Notes: generated by a model not told the origin, from the sequence alone. Positions 34,330 through 46,606 are shown, counted from the first letter of the stretch. The stretch is 64,000 nucleotides of DNA from Cordilura impudica (GCA_963682025.1 OY821521.1:54606908-54670907), one strand, 5' to 3'. Numbers and translations are program-made.

Positions 34330-36842
34330 TACTGAATAGCTGCAAAGAACGTACTACTAAATCGTCAATGCCAGGAAATCGAAGTGCTGCAAAACCTACA
34401 CGACGATTTTAATCTACATAATCAAGGAAGCAGCAGGAATATACTAAAGGACATCTGCAGCAATTCTGTTTGATGACAATAAGGAGGCTGTATTCGAGAT
34501 GACGGATAAAAACCAAGGTTCATAAAATACACACATGAAACACACAATGTTCTGTTCAAAAGCAGCCAACACATATCTTTATTTTCATATCAATTATGTG
34601 CGTTTCTAAATTTTCTACGGTGCCCAACACAACCATGACTGTGTTCGTTTTAATATTTCGTTATTTACACGAACATTTTTGTATCACATACTTTTTGTTT
34701 CAATCACACATAAAGCACACATTTTTGAGTGTTGCTTTATTTGAAGTTCATGTTCTGCTACGTGTAGTGAAAAAAAACACAGAACATGTACAATAAACAG
34801 GTTCGAGTTCAGTTATATTTTAAGTCGTGTTGTGGCTCGTGTAGTAAGAAAAAACACAACATGTACAATAAACAGGTTCGAGTTCAGTTATATTTTAAGT
34901 CGTGTTTAAAATATAACTGAACTCGAACCTGTTTATTGTACATGTATTTTAAGTCGTGTTTAAAATATAACTGAACTCGAACCTGTTTATTGTACATGTT
35001 GTGTTTTTTCTTACTACACGAGCCACAACACGACTTAAAATATAACTGAACTCGAACCTGTTTATTGTACATGTTCTGTGTTTTTTTTCACTACACGTAG
35101 CAGAACATGAAAATCAAATAAAGCAACACTCAAAAATGTGTGCTTTATGTGTGATTGAAACAAAAAGTATGTGATACAAAAATGTTCGTGTAAATAACGA
35201 AATATTAAAACGAACACAGTCATGGTTGTGTTGGGCACCGTAGAAAATTTAGAAACGCACATAATTGATATGAAAATAAAAATATGTGTGTGTTGGTCTA
35301 AGTTATGTTTGTTTACATATATGTACGAGTTTTTTATTCAGTGTGTGTTTTTTTCTGAACTCTGATAAAAACCGCATTTGGAATTTAGCGAATTTATTTA
35401 CTGACGAGGAAAGGTCGGTTTTCGACAGCAACGCAGATACCCCTATATCCGGAACACCTATCACTAAATGTGAAGTAGAATACGCAATAAGCTCTCTAAA
35501 GGACAAAAAGGCAACAGGTCCACTTGAAATCCCCTCAGTAGTCCAAAAGCTCATAGATGGTGATAATACGATTCTATTTGTAAAACTTTTTAACTACATT
35601 TATGACACAGGCCTCTATCCACACGAATGGCTTAAATCAACGTTTGTTACAATACCTACAAAGAACATTGCAAAGAAGTGCAGTGAATATAGTTTAATTA
35701 GCCTAATGTGCCATGCACTTAAAATATTTCTGAAAATAATACACAAGAGAATATACGCCAAATGTGAAGAGGCCATGGGAGAATCACAATTTGGCTTCAA
35801 GGAAGGAATGGGTACTAGAGAAGCGCTACTTGGTATCCAGGTACTTATTCAAAACTGTCGGGATGTCCAGAAAGATGTCTTCCTTTGCTTTATTGATTAT
35901 GAAAAAGTCTTCGATACTGTTCAACATGACAAGTTAATGGAAATTCTAACAGCCATTGGAATAGACGAGAAGGAAAGGCGATGCATAAAAAATCTTTACT
36001 GGAACCAGTCAGCGCGAATTGCAATCAATGGGGAACTCACCGAAGAAATTGCCATCTCAAATGGAGTGAGGCAGGGATGTATACTACCGCCCTTGCTATT
36101 CAACATATACTCACAGAAAATATTCCGAGAATCAATTGAAGGAGAAAGAATATGAAATAAAATAAACGGAAGATTTATAAATAACATAAGGTATGCTGAC
36201 GATATCACATTATTGACAAGCTCTATAACTGGTCTACAGAAGCTAATAGACAAACTTACATCGGTAAGTGAATCATATGGCCTGGGAATTAACATTAAAA
36301 AACTAAATACATGGTTGTCAGCAGAAAAAACTTACACGACAACAAAACACTTAAAATAAGAAACACTGAACTCGAACGAGTGAAAATCTTCAAGTATCTG
36401 GGGGTCTTATTAAATGATCAATGGGACGCATCTAAGGAAATAAGATGCCGTATAGAGATGGCAAGAGATGCATTTTTTAAATACAGCAAGGTTTGACCAG
36501 CCATGCTATCAGTCTTGCAACAAAATCACGATTTATCAGGTGCTATGTATGGTCGGTTTTATTATATGCCGTAGAAGTATGGACAATTAAAGCAGCGGAC
36601 GAAAAAAGATTAGAAGCATTTGAAATATGGATATACAGACGTATATTGAAGATACCATGGACCGACCACGTTCCAAACAATGAAGTGCTGAGAAGAATGA
36701 ACCAGGTTCGACAACTAATTAAAACTATCAAAAATAGGAAAATCGCTTATTTAGGACATATAATGGGGAACGATAAATATAAATTTCTTCAAAAAATTAT
36801 CAAAGCTAAAATTGAAGGAAGACGCGAAAGAGGAATAAGATA
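34330..36842 (+). mobile_element. RTE-clade non-LTR retrotransposon, truncated
   Basis: 5'-truncated element inserted in the 3' end of the hAT. Coding sequence starts before the foldback insertion (QEIEVLQNLHDDFNLHN at about 34370) and resumes at 35374. It lacks the endonuclease. Ends at GRRERGIR (36843) where hAT sequence resumes. Confidence 0.75.
34515..35364. mobile_element. Foldback-like palindromic element, copy 3
   Basis: 850 bp with arms of about 370 bp around a centre near 34905. It is flanked by exact 9-bp duplications ATAAAAACC (34506-34514 and 35365-35373). The insertion splits an RTE codon series (TDKN then RIWNLANLFTDEE). The arms are so similar that the same 66-aa chance frame appears on opposite strands (34596-34796 and 35062-35262) with two residue changes. 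The centre carries tandem copies of a TGAACTCGAACCTGTTTATT unit. Confidence 0.85.
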
Positions 36843-36843
36843 A
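35374..36843 (+). pseudogene. RTE reverse transcriptase, decayed
   Basis: RT motifs in order: SLKDKKATGP (PTGxDEIP-like), ESQFGFKEGMGTREAL, FLCFIDYEKVFDTVQHDKL (catalytic Asp block), ISNGVRQGCILPPLLFNIY, RYADDITLLTSS (36189-36215) and the thumb YGLGINIKK. The RTE-typical tail follows: LEAFEIWIYRRILKIPWTDH and EVLRRMNQVRQL. Stops at 36153 and 36496 and a frameshift near 36305 disable it. Confidence 0.8.
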
Positions 36844-37862
36844 CTTTTGGATAATGCTAAACGCAGTTCATGCCTAGCATCCAACCGATTTTTATTTTTC
36901 ATTTTTATATTAACCACAGTTGAAAATGCAGATTCACAGAGTTATGTTGTTGCAAACGGTATGAAGGCTGAAAGCGCTTTGTTGGCCAAATCAGGATAGG
37001 AATCCATTTGCGAGCACCAAAATTCATCAAGATTTTGATTGGTAAATGTTTGCTTCAACGTAGCTTTACTCTGTAAATCAATGAGATCCTCCTTTAACAT
37101 GTCAGAGTCATGCATGCAATACAAATTAAATATGAAAGGGTTCCGAATCCATTGATCATATTTTAAATTGTCTTAAAAAAATATTTATCAAAACATATTT
37201 TTTTATTTTCCCAATGTTCTAAAATGTCGGTTTTAACCCTTAATAAGTCCTCATCTACGATAATTATTTCAAGAGTCGGGAAATTTGCGTAATACGCGTT
37301 TCGTCCAAGGAGCTAATTTTTGCTGGAGAGCTGTGATCTTTTCATTTGCATCTAAAATAGTTAATTCTGATCTTTGAAGTGAAATGTTCAAATCATTCAA
37401 ATGAGAAAATATATCTGCAAGATAAACCAATGACTCCGCAAAATTGTTTGTTTCAAATTCTAGATATATGTAGTTTATTTTCACTCTCTCGAAGAAATAT
37501 TATCTCCTGTTTAAATTCCATAACACTAGTAAAGACTCGTCCACGTGAAAGTCACCTTACATCGGTGTGATAAAGCAACATTTTGTGAGAGGCTCCAACT
37601 TTTTGGCACAATATTTTGAAAAGCCTGTGATTAACGCTCGAGATCGAACAGAATTTACAGTTTGAACCGTAATATTCATTGCTGACTTTAGCCTTTGTGG
37701 AAGAGTTCGTGATGCCAATGCATGTAGATGTAGTAGGCAGTGCATAACGAAACCTTGTGGAGCTACCGCTAGGATCAAATCTCCAAAACCAGAGTTTTTC
37801 CTAACATGGAAGTTGCACCATATGTGCATATAAATCCCCACTTTCCCTACCAATTGCATACC
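36844..37862 (-). pseudogene. ZBED5-like hAT transposase, middle and C-terminal part
   Basis: From 37862 downward, in shifted frames: WGFICTYGATSMLGKNSGFG (second catalytic Asp region, Asp replaced by Tyr here), PQGFVMHCLLHLHALASRTL, SLVYLADIFSHLNDLNISLQ, EFWCSQMDSYPDLANKALSA and LCESAFSTVVNIKMKNKNRL (C-terminal dimerisation block). This is the motif order of ZBED5/FAM200 proteins. The Tyr for Asp change and stops mean it is inactive. Confidence 0.78.
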
Positions 37863-39720
37863 TAGGGTGGGAAACAATTTAGGAGTTGTTAATTTTTATG
37901 ATTATTTCAAATCTCTTTTGCATGCTTCAGATTTAGTTAGTGAAATTTCTTGGTGTTTGAATAATGCTATCGACCCTTTTCTTGACTCCCCATTTGAAAT
38001 GAGAGAACTAAATTTGTTTTTGAAAACTGCTAAGCCCAATAAGTCTCCTGGAATAGACAGATTCAGTTATGAATTTTATAAAAATGCTCCTGATAATTTT
38101 TTATGTGAAATTTTGTCATTATTTAAATTCTTGACTCCTTTCGGAGCTCTCTTATAATACCGTTATTCAAAAAGGGTGATATGAATATTGTTTCAAACTA
38201 CAGATGGTTACCGCTTATCGACACTATACAAAATCTTTACGGAATTGTTACTCAATCATATTAACAGCTGGTTGGACTTTAATGGTATCCTTAATGAATA
38301 CCAAGCTGGGTTCCGCAAAGATTATTCCACAATTGATAGTTTATTCAATTTAACCAATATTGTGAGTTTGGGTTTTAATCGGATTAGAAAAACTTTTGCA
38401 TTTTTTGTTGACTTTTCTTCGGCCTTTGATATTATCCCACGTAATTCGTTATTTTATAAACTTTGTTGTTTGGGTCTTTCAAGTAAAATGGTGTCCGTTT
38501 TGAAGAAATTGTATGACAATACGACTAGCAGAGTTTGGAATGGCAATTCGCTTTCTGATTCTTTCACAGTCTCTCAGGGTGTTCAGCAGGGATGTTTATG
38601 TCCAGTTTTGTTTTCGCTGTATCTTCACGACCATCTACCTGGCGGTATTACTGCAGCTGGCACCATTGTAAAGACCCTTTTATATGCTGACGACAATGTT
38701 CTATCGTCGGATTCTCCTGAGGTATTACAGAACATTATTGACTCGTTATACATATACTGTTAGATGTGGGGTCTGCGGATAAATTTCGATAAGTCCAAAA
38801 TAATGATATTTAGAACAGGTACGAGATATAGTAATAGACTTACTCGGAAATATGGCGACAATCTGATAGAGGTAGTGAACGAATACAAGTATCTGGTGTA
38901 ATCTTAACATACAACCTGTCTTTCAAAAAAACATCTTGAGGATAAACATACCACGTCGAAAATGGCAATTAATTCCACTTGGTTAAGCTATATCCACCAT
39001 CCGAAAATCAATCTTTCGAATAAAATTAAAATTTCCATGTTTTATGGAGCTCAGATATGGGGATTTCTTAGATTTGATGAGGTTGAAAAATTGTTAAGAT
39101 ATTTCCTTCCCATGAATACTCCCAATTATATGCTACATATTGAAACTGGTTTGTCTTCATTATATTTGGAAACTTTAAACTTACATTTTAATTATATTAG
39201 GAAAGTTCCGAATCTTTCCACGAACGCTTACTGGCTTAGTCATTGGTGTGTCCTATGTACCGAAATTGGGTTTACATTAGACATGGAGGTTTGGGGTAAC
39301 AAGATAAGGTAGTACCACGATCTTATAGTTGATAAATTAAAATCTTCTGAATACGATAAATTTGTAGCTAGCGCAAGAAACAATCGTTTTGGTCTTCATG
39401 ATATGTATCCTTTATTAAAATATGATATCCCACCGTATTTCCGAGACGGAAACTCGGCTTACCTCGTAAGCTTAATTATGAAAGTTAGGGGTGGCCTATT
39501 ATAATGAAGTGGAAAACACAAATAATTTAATAGGCAGATGTCCAATTTTTTCGGGGCACCGTTTCTCCTTTTTTGGAAAAAGAATTCTTAAAAATGAAGA
39601 AGTTTTGAATGTATTGAACGGTGAGAATTATATGTTCTTATACAAACTTGTATCAGATTGTTTAAAATATAGAAAATTAATTACTTCTGAATTTCGATAG
39701 TTAAAAACACACAATACTAT
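37863..39720 (+). pseudogene. Second non-LTR retrotransposon RT, clade uncertain
   Basis: Inserted exactly between the two hAT transposase pieces. Plus-strand frames 37867-38157, 38188-38763, 38962-39312 and 39491-39700 form one RT: NKSPGIDRFSYEFYKN, YQAGFRKDYSTIDSLFNLTN, FAFFVDFSSAFDIIPRNSLF, QGVQQGCLCPVLFSLYLHD and LLYADDNVLSSDSP (YADD at 38683-38694), then WGLRINFDKSKIMIFRTG. The end NNLIGRCPIFSGHRFSFFGK resembles the C-terminal HHCC region of such elements. At least four frameshifts or stops. Endonuclease missing. Confidence 0.75.
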
Positions 39721-39756
39721 GTAATAATAATTTTGCAACTATTATTTTAACTATAA

Positions 39757-40130
39757 CTAGCAGATTCCAGTCCTCGAAATTCGAGTGCAAATTCTAGGAA
39801 ATTTTATTTTTTCATTAAATAAAGGCCCTAAAGCTATGCTATCCAATTATAGCCAATTCCCAAATCAACACAAAAAAACAAACTCAGTTTTATTACAAAC
39901 ACATTAACAAATTATTAAACACACACATAGAATATGTATCATTTTATGTATGTGTTAGTAGCAATTTTAAATGCAATTTATTCAAAATAAAGTGAAAAAT
40001 TTAAAAATCTGTAAATCTGCAAAACGGCTAAAAAGGAATACCTTTCAAATAATATACGTTTGGTCCAAATCGGGATAAAACGGTTGAACAAAACATCGGT
40101 CACAAGAAATCTAGCCTATTAATAAGTATT
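39757..40130 (+). mobile_element. Family C repeat, uninterrupted copy
   Basis: CTAGCAGATTCCAGTCCTCG with CTCGAAATTCGAG palindrome at the left. ATGTATGTGTTAGTAGCAAT in the middle. GGTCACAAGAAATCTAGCCTATTAATA at the right. It is the empty-site version of the 19373 repeat (no HINE). Confidence 0.6.
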
Positions 40131-40262
40131 ATAGATTTAAAAATTTTTATTGTTGCCAATTAGACACACAACATTTAATGTTATGTCTTCCTACGATTTA
40201 ATCATTGAAAAATTTTTGTTACTGTAATTTTTAGTATTTTATATATCAAAAATCAATAAGTC

Positions 40263-40860
40263 TAATCTAATTTAAAAATCTACCAATCGAGAGATTTTCT
40301 GTAAAAAACTCATCAATTAACTGGTAAACCTTTGAAGCTTTTGAGGTAGCTAAAAGCGGACGACAGAACAAAAATTCTTTAATGTCTGTTTCTGTGACAT
40401 GTCTAGCAAAAGTCACAAATTGGCTGCATTGAGCTACATCAGTACTTTCATCCAGTTTTAGGCCGAAATGCATAGGTGTTTTTTTTAGTTCTTCGAAAAT
40501 ATCCGATGACAAAATACAAAATATCCGATGACATTTCCACGACCCGATTTCTGATTATGCCGTTTGAAAGTGGTAGTTTAGCGTTGCTTTCCGAGAACAG
40601 CTTCAACCATTTCAAGCGCACATGGCTTGATTAGTGTTTCAGCAATGGTATGAGACTTTTTATTCTTTGCAATAATGTATGCCACTATATATCTTGCTTC
40701 ACCAAGTGGCTTTTGAGTAGACACAAAACCTAACCGGGGTAAAGTTAATAAAGCTTGAAACCGCGATTTCTTTTGTTTGAGCAACTCAATCGAGTCTCCA
40801 CTATTATTTGCACAAAATTTTTGATCACAATAAGCATTGAGGTTTTTCAGTTTCATCCTG
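40263..40860 (-). pseudogene. ZBED5-like hAT transposase, N-terminal/middle part
   Basis: From 40856: LNAYCDQKFCANNSGDSIEL, YIVAYIIAKNKKSHTIAETL and ALEMVEAVLGK. After a break: KLDESTDVAQCSQFVTFARH (first catalytic Asp region) and LFCRPLLATSKASKVYQLID. The conserved LDES/TDV Asp is retained. The frame stops at 40267, next to the LINE/family C insertion that separates it from 37862. Confidence 0.78.
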
Positions 40861-41109
40861 ATCTATCCGTAAACCCAAACGTAACGTAAACCCAAATTTA
40901 ACATTTTCTTCACTATATTTGTGTTTTTTGACATTTTAACTTAAATTTTAAATAAGCTTTTATGATGTAACCAACCGACATCTTATTTCGAACTAAACTA
41001 CACGTACTAGGAATACAACACATGTTTTGTATATTTTCCAAGCCTACTAGGTTTAAAAAAATCAAATTTAAAAACGATTATATTTGACTATATACAGTTA
41101 CCGACAATA

Positions 41110-41570
41110 CAATAAATTCAATACCAATTGGTAAAGCGTGGGTTAGACGTCCAATAAATTCAGAATTTATTCCCCGCTATACAACAAAAACTTTCAAGCA
41201 TGGTGGTGGAAACATTATGGTCTGGGGATATTTTTCTTTGTATGGATATCTTTTGTATTCAAGAAAATATGAATAATTATCTCTATGTACACATCCTCGA
41301 AAATATCATGATGCCATATGTTGAATGGAATATGCCCTTAAAATGGCAATTTCAGCAAGACAACGATCCAAAGCACACTTCAGGTCTCGCTAAAAAAAAT
41401 GGTTTGCAGATAAAAAAAAAATCGATGTAATGGAATGGCCCTCCCAATCTCCGTATTTAAATCCAATAGATAATCGCCGGAAAATAGTAAAGGACAAGCT
41501 GGGAGCTGGAAAATGTAAAAGCAAGACAGAACTTTGGGAGAAAATACAAAAATATGGTACCTGATACCGC
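41110..41570 (+). pseudogene. Tc1-like transposase, C-terminal catalytic part
   Basis: Reads KTFKHGGGNIMVWGYFS, NMPLKWQFQQDNDPKHTSGL (second catalytic Asp), VMEWPSQSPYLNPIDN (third acidic position Asp in place of the usual Glu) and KTELWEKIQKY. Frameshifts are present. The N-terminal half is missing and the array starts where the protein should end. Confidence 0.72.
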
Positions 41571-41572
41571 GA

Positions 41573-43700
41573 AAATGGAAAATGAAAAATGGAAATTGAA
41601 AAATGGAAAATGCAAAATGGAAAATGAAAATTGAAAAATGGAAACTGTAAAATGGAAAATGAAAAATTAAAAACGGAAAATGGAAAATGGAAAATGGAAA
41701 ATGAAAAATTAAAAATGGAAAATGGAAATTGAAAAATGAAAAATTGAAAATGAAAATTTAAATATGAAAAATGTTAAATGGAAAATGAAAATTGAAAAAT
41801 GGAAAATGAGAATTGAAAAATAGAAAATGGAAAATGAAAATATAAAAATGAAAAATGGAAAATGCAAATTGAAAAATGAAAAACGGCAAATGGAAACATG
41901 AAAATTGAAAAATGAAAAGTTAAGAATTAAAAATTAAAAAACGAAAATGAAATATAAAAAATGAAATATGGAAAATGAAAATTGAGAAATGAAAAATGGA
42001 AAATGAAAATTGAAAAATTAAAAATGGAAAGTGGAATATGAATAACGAAAATTAAAAAATGAAAGATGAAAAATTAAAAAATGGAAAATGGAAAATGAAA
42101 GTTGAAAAATGGAACATGAAAAATTAAGATTGAAAAATGAGTAATGAAAGATGAAAAATGAATAATGAATAACGAAAAATTAAAAATTAAAAATTAAAAA
42201 TTTAAAATTAAAAATTAAAAATTAAAAATTAAAAATTAAAAATTAAAAATTAAAAATTTATAATTAAAAATTAAAAATTAAAAATTAAAAATTAAAAATG
42301 AAAAATTAAAAATTAAAAATTAAAAATTAAAAATTAAAAATTAAAAATTAAAAATTAAAAATTAAAAATTAAAAATTAAAAATTAAAAATTAAAAATTAA
42401 AAATTAAAAATTAAAAATTAAAAATTAAAAATTAAAAATTAAAAATTAAAAATTAAAAATTAAAAATTAAAAATTAAAAATTAAAAATTAAAAATTAAAA
42501 ATTAAAAATTAAAAATTAAAAATTAAAAATTAAAAATTAAAAATTAAAAATTGAAAATTAAAAATTAAAAATTAAAAATTAAGAATTAAAAATTAAAAAA
42601 TTAAAAATTAAAAAATTAAAAATTAGAAATTAAAAATTAAAGATTAAAAATTAAAAATTAAAATTTAAAAATTAACAATTAAAAATTAAAAATTAAAAAT
42701 TAAAAATAAAAAATTATAAATTATAAATTATAAATTATAAATTATAAATTATAAATTATAATTTATAAATTATAAATTATAAATTATAATTTATAAATTA
42801 TAAATTATAAATTATAAATTATAAATTATAAATTATAAATTATAAATTATAAATTATAAATTATAAATTATAAATTATAAATTATAAATTATAAATTATA
42901 AATTATAAATTATAAATTATAAATTATAAATTATAAATTATAAATTATAAATTATAAATTATAAATTATAAATTATAAATTATAAATTATAAATTATAAA
43001 TTATAAATTATAAATTATAAATTATAAATTATAAATTATAAATTATAAATTATAAATTATAAATTATAAATTATAAATTATAAATTATAAATTATAAATT
43101 ATAAATTATAAATTATAAATTATAAATTATAAATTATAAATTATAAATTATAAATTATAAATTATAAATTATAAATTATAAATTATAAATTATAAATTAT
43201 AAATTATAAATTATAAATTATAAATTATAAATTATAAATTATAAATTATAAATTATAAATTATAAATTATAAATTATAAATTATAAATTATAAATTATAA
43301 ATTATAAATTATAAATTATAAATTATAAATTATAAATTATAAATTATAAATTATAAATTATAAATTATAAATTATAAATTATAAATTATAAATTATAAAT
43401 TATAAATTATAAATTATAAATTATAAATTATAAATTATAAATTATAAATTATAAATTATAAATTATAAATTATAAATTATAAATTATAAATTATAAATTA
43501 TAAATTATAAATTAAAAATTCAAAATTAAAAATTAAGAATCAAAAATTAAAAATTAAAACTTAAAAATTAAAAATTAAAAATTAGAAATTAAAAATTGGA
43601 AATTCAAAATTAAAAATTATGAATTAAAAATTAGAAATTAAAAATTAAAAATTAAAAATTAAAAACTAAAAATTAAAAATTAAAAATTAAATATTTAAAG
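41573..43700 (+). repeat. 2.1-kb heptamer satellite with three zones
   Basis: Zone 1 (about 41573-42177): mixed GGAAAAT/GAAAAAT/GAAAATT. Zone 2 (about 42178-42712): nearly pure TTAAAAA, about 75 copies. Zone 3 (about 42713-43513): nearly pure TTATAAA, over 110 copies with rare variants. Then TTAAAAA variants return to about 43700. All zones keep a 7-bp period. Confidence 0.92.
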
Positions 43701-43939
43701 TTTAAATTTCTATATTTAGTTTCTTACATGTATTATATGTATTTTTTTTTTGTATTATATGTAATGCAGACAAAAATAAAAAATAATTCAGATAAAAATA
43801 TTGTAAAATTAGCTTATTTTTAATAATAATAATTTTTAGCCAAGAATCATTTGAATTTTGGTATTCGGAATTAATGCTTCAGTATTGGCAAAAGTTTAAA
43901 AGTTGTAGCCGTACTCGACATTGGGTGAATATACAGTTT

Positions 43940-44003
43940 AAGACTCAGGTGGAGGGTATCAAAAAATTCGGCACAGCCGAATTTAACACTCTTACTTGTT
44001 TTT
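43940..44003 (+). mobile_element. HINE family B 3' end next to the heptamer array
   Basis: GACTCAGGTGGAGGGTATC, hairpin TTCGGCACAGCCGAA and CTTACTTGTTT, almost identical to the end at 11976-12033. The matching head was not found left of the array, so the 5' end is lost or replaced. Confidence 0.8.
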
Positions 44004-44569
44004 TTTTAATTTTTTGCTCTTTGCTATAAGTTTTGTAAAATTTGTGTACATATCATTAGCAATAATATTAAAAAAAATTTTTTTTTTAATTTTCAAATTA
44101 AAGTGTACAGATTTTTAACTGTAACTAAATTCATATGTTGTGATTCTATTATATTGTCGGTCACTGTATAAGTAACTATAAATAAATTTTCCACTTTTCA
44201 AAGGTTTCAGAAAATCAAAATTAACAACGACTTTTTTTTTTTGAATATTTTGCATTTTCAAAGCCTACTAAATAGGTTAAAAAAAATACAATTTAACAAC
44301 GAATTTATTTGAATAAATAATAAACACATTTTGCAGCTTTTAAAAGCTTATGAAAATTTAAATTTACAACTTAATTTTAATATATTCATTGATAAGTCTA
44401 AAATTTTTTAATCCCACACTAGGTTTCAAAATAATAACTTTTCATACTTATTTTTTTTCGTAATTACCTATTATTTTTATTAATATGTTATACTAGTACC
44501 TCCCTGAAGACATATTCACGCATCCCCTGGGAAGGTACACCTCACTGGTTAAAAACGCCTGCTCTAAAC

Positions 44570-45861
44570 TGACCCTAAGGTTTTACAAAAATAAAATATC
44601 GAAATATCGAAGAGATATTTGTAAAAGGATTTTGATAAAACTTGTTGATAATATTTTAATTGTTCTACAAAATAATATTCTGTTCCTCATTTCTGGAATT
44701 AATCCCTTAGTACCCTTGGGGTCACCATTATGAAAATCGATAGATATTTTTCATATAAACGACTGTTACCCTAATTAATTGACACGAAGGAGACCTAAAA
44801 TGTTTAAAAATTTATAAATTTTTTCGGAAGTTGGACTTTATTCATAATGGAATAATAAAATTTTGAAATCTTAATAAGAAAAAAATGTAGCCACTTCCTA
44901 GAAGTGGAATAGTAATATAAACGAATAACTATTACAACATTTAAAGCATTATACATAACCAACAGAGGGTCCAATAAAATATTGCATCTAATTTAAAACA
45001 CGTCAATTATAAAAAAAAAGACATTCAAATAAACCAGCAAAAACTAGGCTCACTTAGTCATATTGGACGTTTAAGAGATACATATGTACCATAGTTGCCA
45101 CGGTTAGAGATTTTTACACTGAAAGCTGAACGGCAACACTGTTTACTACACATACCGTTGAGAAGTTGGCCTGTTTATGTGTTATATAAAAAAGTTAAAT
45201 CCATTTGTAATGAATGCAAATGAAGAATACGTTTGATGACATGTTTGCGGTTAAAAAGAGAAAACTTAAAACTCGAAATGTTGGTAATTCTTTTAAATAA
45301 AAATGTCCCGATAGCCTTCTTTAGATACGAGTAGTTTCCACGAATATCCTGGGTTAAACTTCGAATTAGCTTGAGATAACGACATAAACTTTTCCAATGT
45401 TCTACTTATTAAGGCACAGTAAAGAAAAATTCATTCAATAAAATTGAGCAAATATCATTCAATTATATTGTATTTGTTTTAATAATTCATTATTCAAAAG
45501 AATTCATTTTTTTTTAATGATTTGTAAATAAACAATGTTTTTTGTGTTTGCCATGCTTTTTTTTGATAAAGGTGGGGTGGAGGGCTGTTCGAATTGAATA
45601 CGAAAGTGTGTATAAATTTGTTTTGTTGTGCTCTGTTTTTATCGGCATTTTTGGAGCATATTATTATACTCTCGCTCTTTGTGTTAATGAGAAAAAAAAA
45701 CAATGAGAGAAAAGCGTCTCAGCAATGCAGTAATGACAACACTTAAAAAATAAAAAGGCTCTATAGAGTAAAACGCTAAACAAATAAATGTGTTTTAATT
45801 ATTTGTGTCATAACTTATTTTGGGTCCTTACGTAGTTTCCTACAAAATTATGAAAATTATA
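44570..45861. other. Intronic stretch without recognised element
   Basis: No coding sequence. The 69-aa frame at 45494-45703 has no family features. Confidence 0.4.
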
Positions 45862-45975
45862 TCTTATACCTACCACTCATTGGTCGGGGTGTAATAAGTT
45901 TGTGCTGTAGTAAATAACTTAATCTAAACATTTTATTATGCTGATCGCCTCAGAATCAGTTTTTAAAATTTACTA
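45862..45975 (+). mobile_element. HINE family A, diverged 5' fragment
   Basis: TACCTACCACTCATTGGTCGGGGTGTAATAAG followed by TTTGTGCTGTAGTAAATAAC and GCTGATCGCCTCAGAATCAG. Same head as copy 1 with many changes and no GTCC tract. Confidence 0.5.
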
Positions 45976-46606
45976 TTGTTCAGATTTATCCTTAGTGTCT
46001 TAAAATAAACAGTGTAGGATCATTCGCATTTAAAGCTTTATGTTTAAAAATACCATTAAAAATCATTCTACTTTAAAATTAACATCTTACTAACTCCACT
46101 TTTAATAAAGGCACCTATTAAAAGTTGTGTAGCAAAGTTAAAAGCTATCGTCCCTAAATGCATCAGTTTGTAAAGATTTATACATCTTTTAAACGAGCGA
46201 CTAACCTCATATATTTTGAAAAAATAAAACGCCAAAAAACTATCAAAAATCACGTAAACTAAACTGAATGAAACTCAATTGACATTGGTACTATTTGTAG
46301 TGTTGCCACTTTATGATAATTATGTAAAATTGGGACAGTATAAGAATATCTTGGAAATATCTAGGAAAGTTGAGATCTAACCAACTTTGGTCCTTTGGCA
46401 CTTACCCGTAAGTTATGGCCTGGACCGGCTATTATTTTTTTTAATTTTATTAATGTTATGTTTAGTCCCCTAAAGTTAGAAAAATTGTTGTATAAAATAT
46501 TTATATTAAAAGTTAGTTCAAACAAAGTGACTTTTTAATTAAAAAATTCATATTTTCTTTGAACCTATAAGATTTATTAGTATTTGATGATTCTTTTTAT
46601 CTATAA

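Larger units (their letters stand above)
41096..44166 (+). mobile_element. Tc1-like element enlarged by a heptamer array
   Basis: Inverted ends CAGTTACCGACAATACAAT (41096) and, reversed, CAGTGACCGACAATATAAT (44166), each next to TA (41094-41095, 44167-44168). The coding relic lies at 41110-41570. The rest is the HINE-associated heptamer array. Confidence 0.75.
34266..44561 (-). mobile_element. ZBED5-like hAT element expanded to 10.3 kb by nested inserts
   Basis: Ends CAGGGGTTCTTAACC (34266) and, on the minus strand, CAGGCGTTTTTAACC (44561) are inverted. Both are flanked by an exact 8-bp duplication CTCTAAAC (34258-34265, 44562-44569). Minus-strand ZBED5/FAM200-like transposase pieces lie at 40860-40263 and 37862-36844. 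Everything else inside is later insertion: RTE with a foldback element, a second LINE with a family C repeat, and a Tc1 with a heptamer array. Confidence 0.8.

Noticed and set aside
34596..35262. Pair of 66-aa ORFs on opposite strands
   Set aside because: Same chance frame in the two arms of the foldback palindrome.
41573..43700. Possible CRISPR-like or centromeric array
   Set aside because: No spacers, 7-bp simple satellite within a transposon; eukaryotic context.
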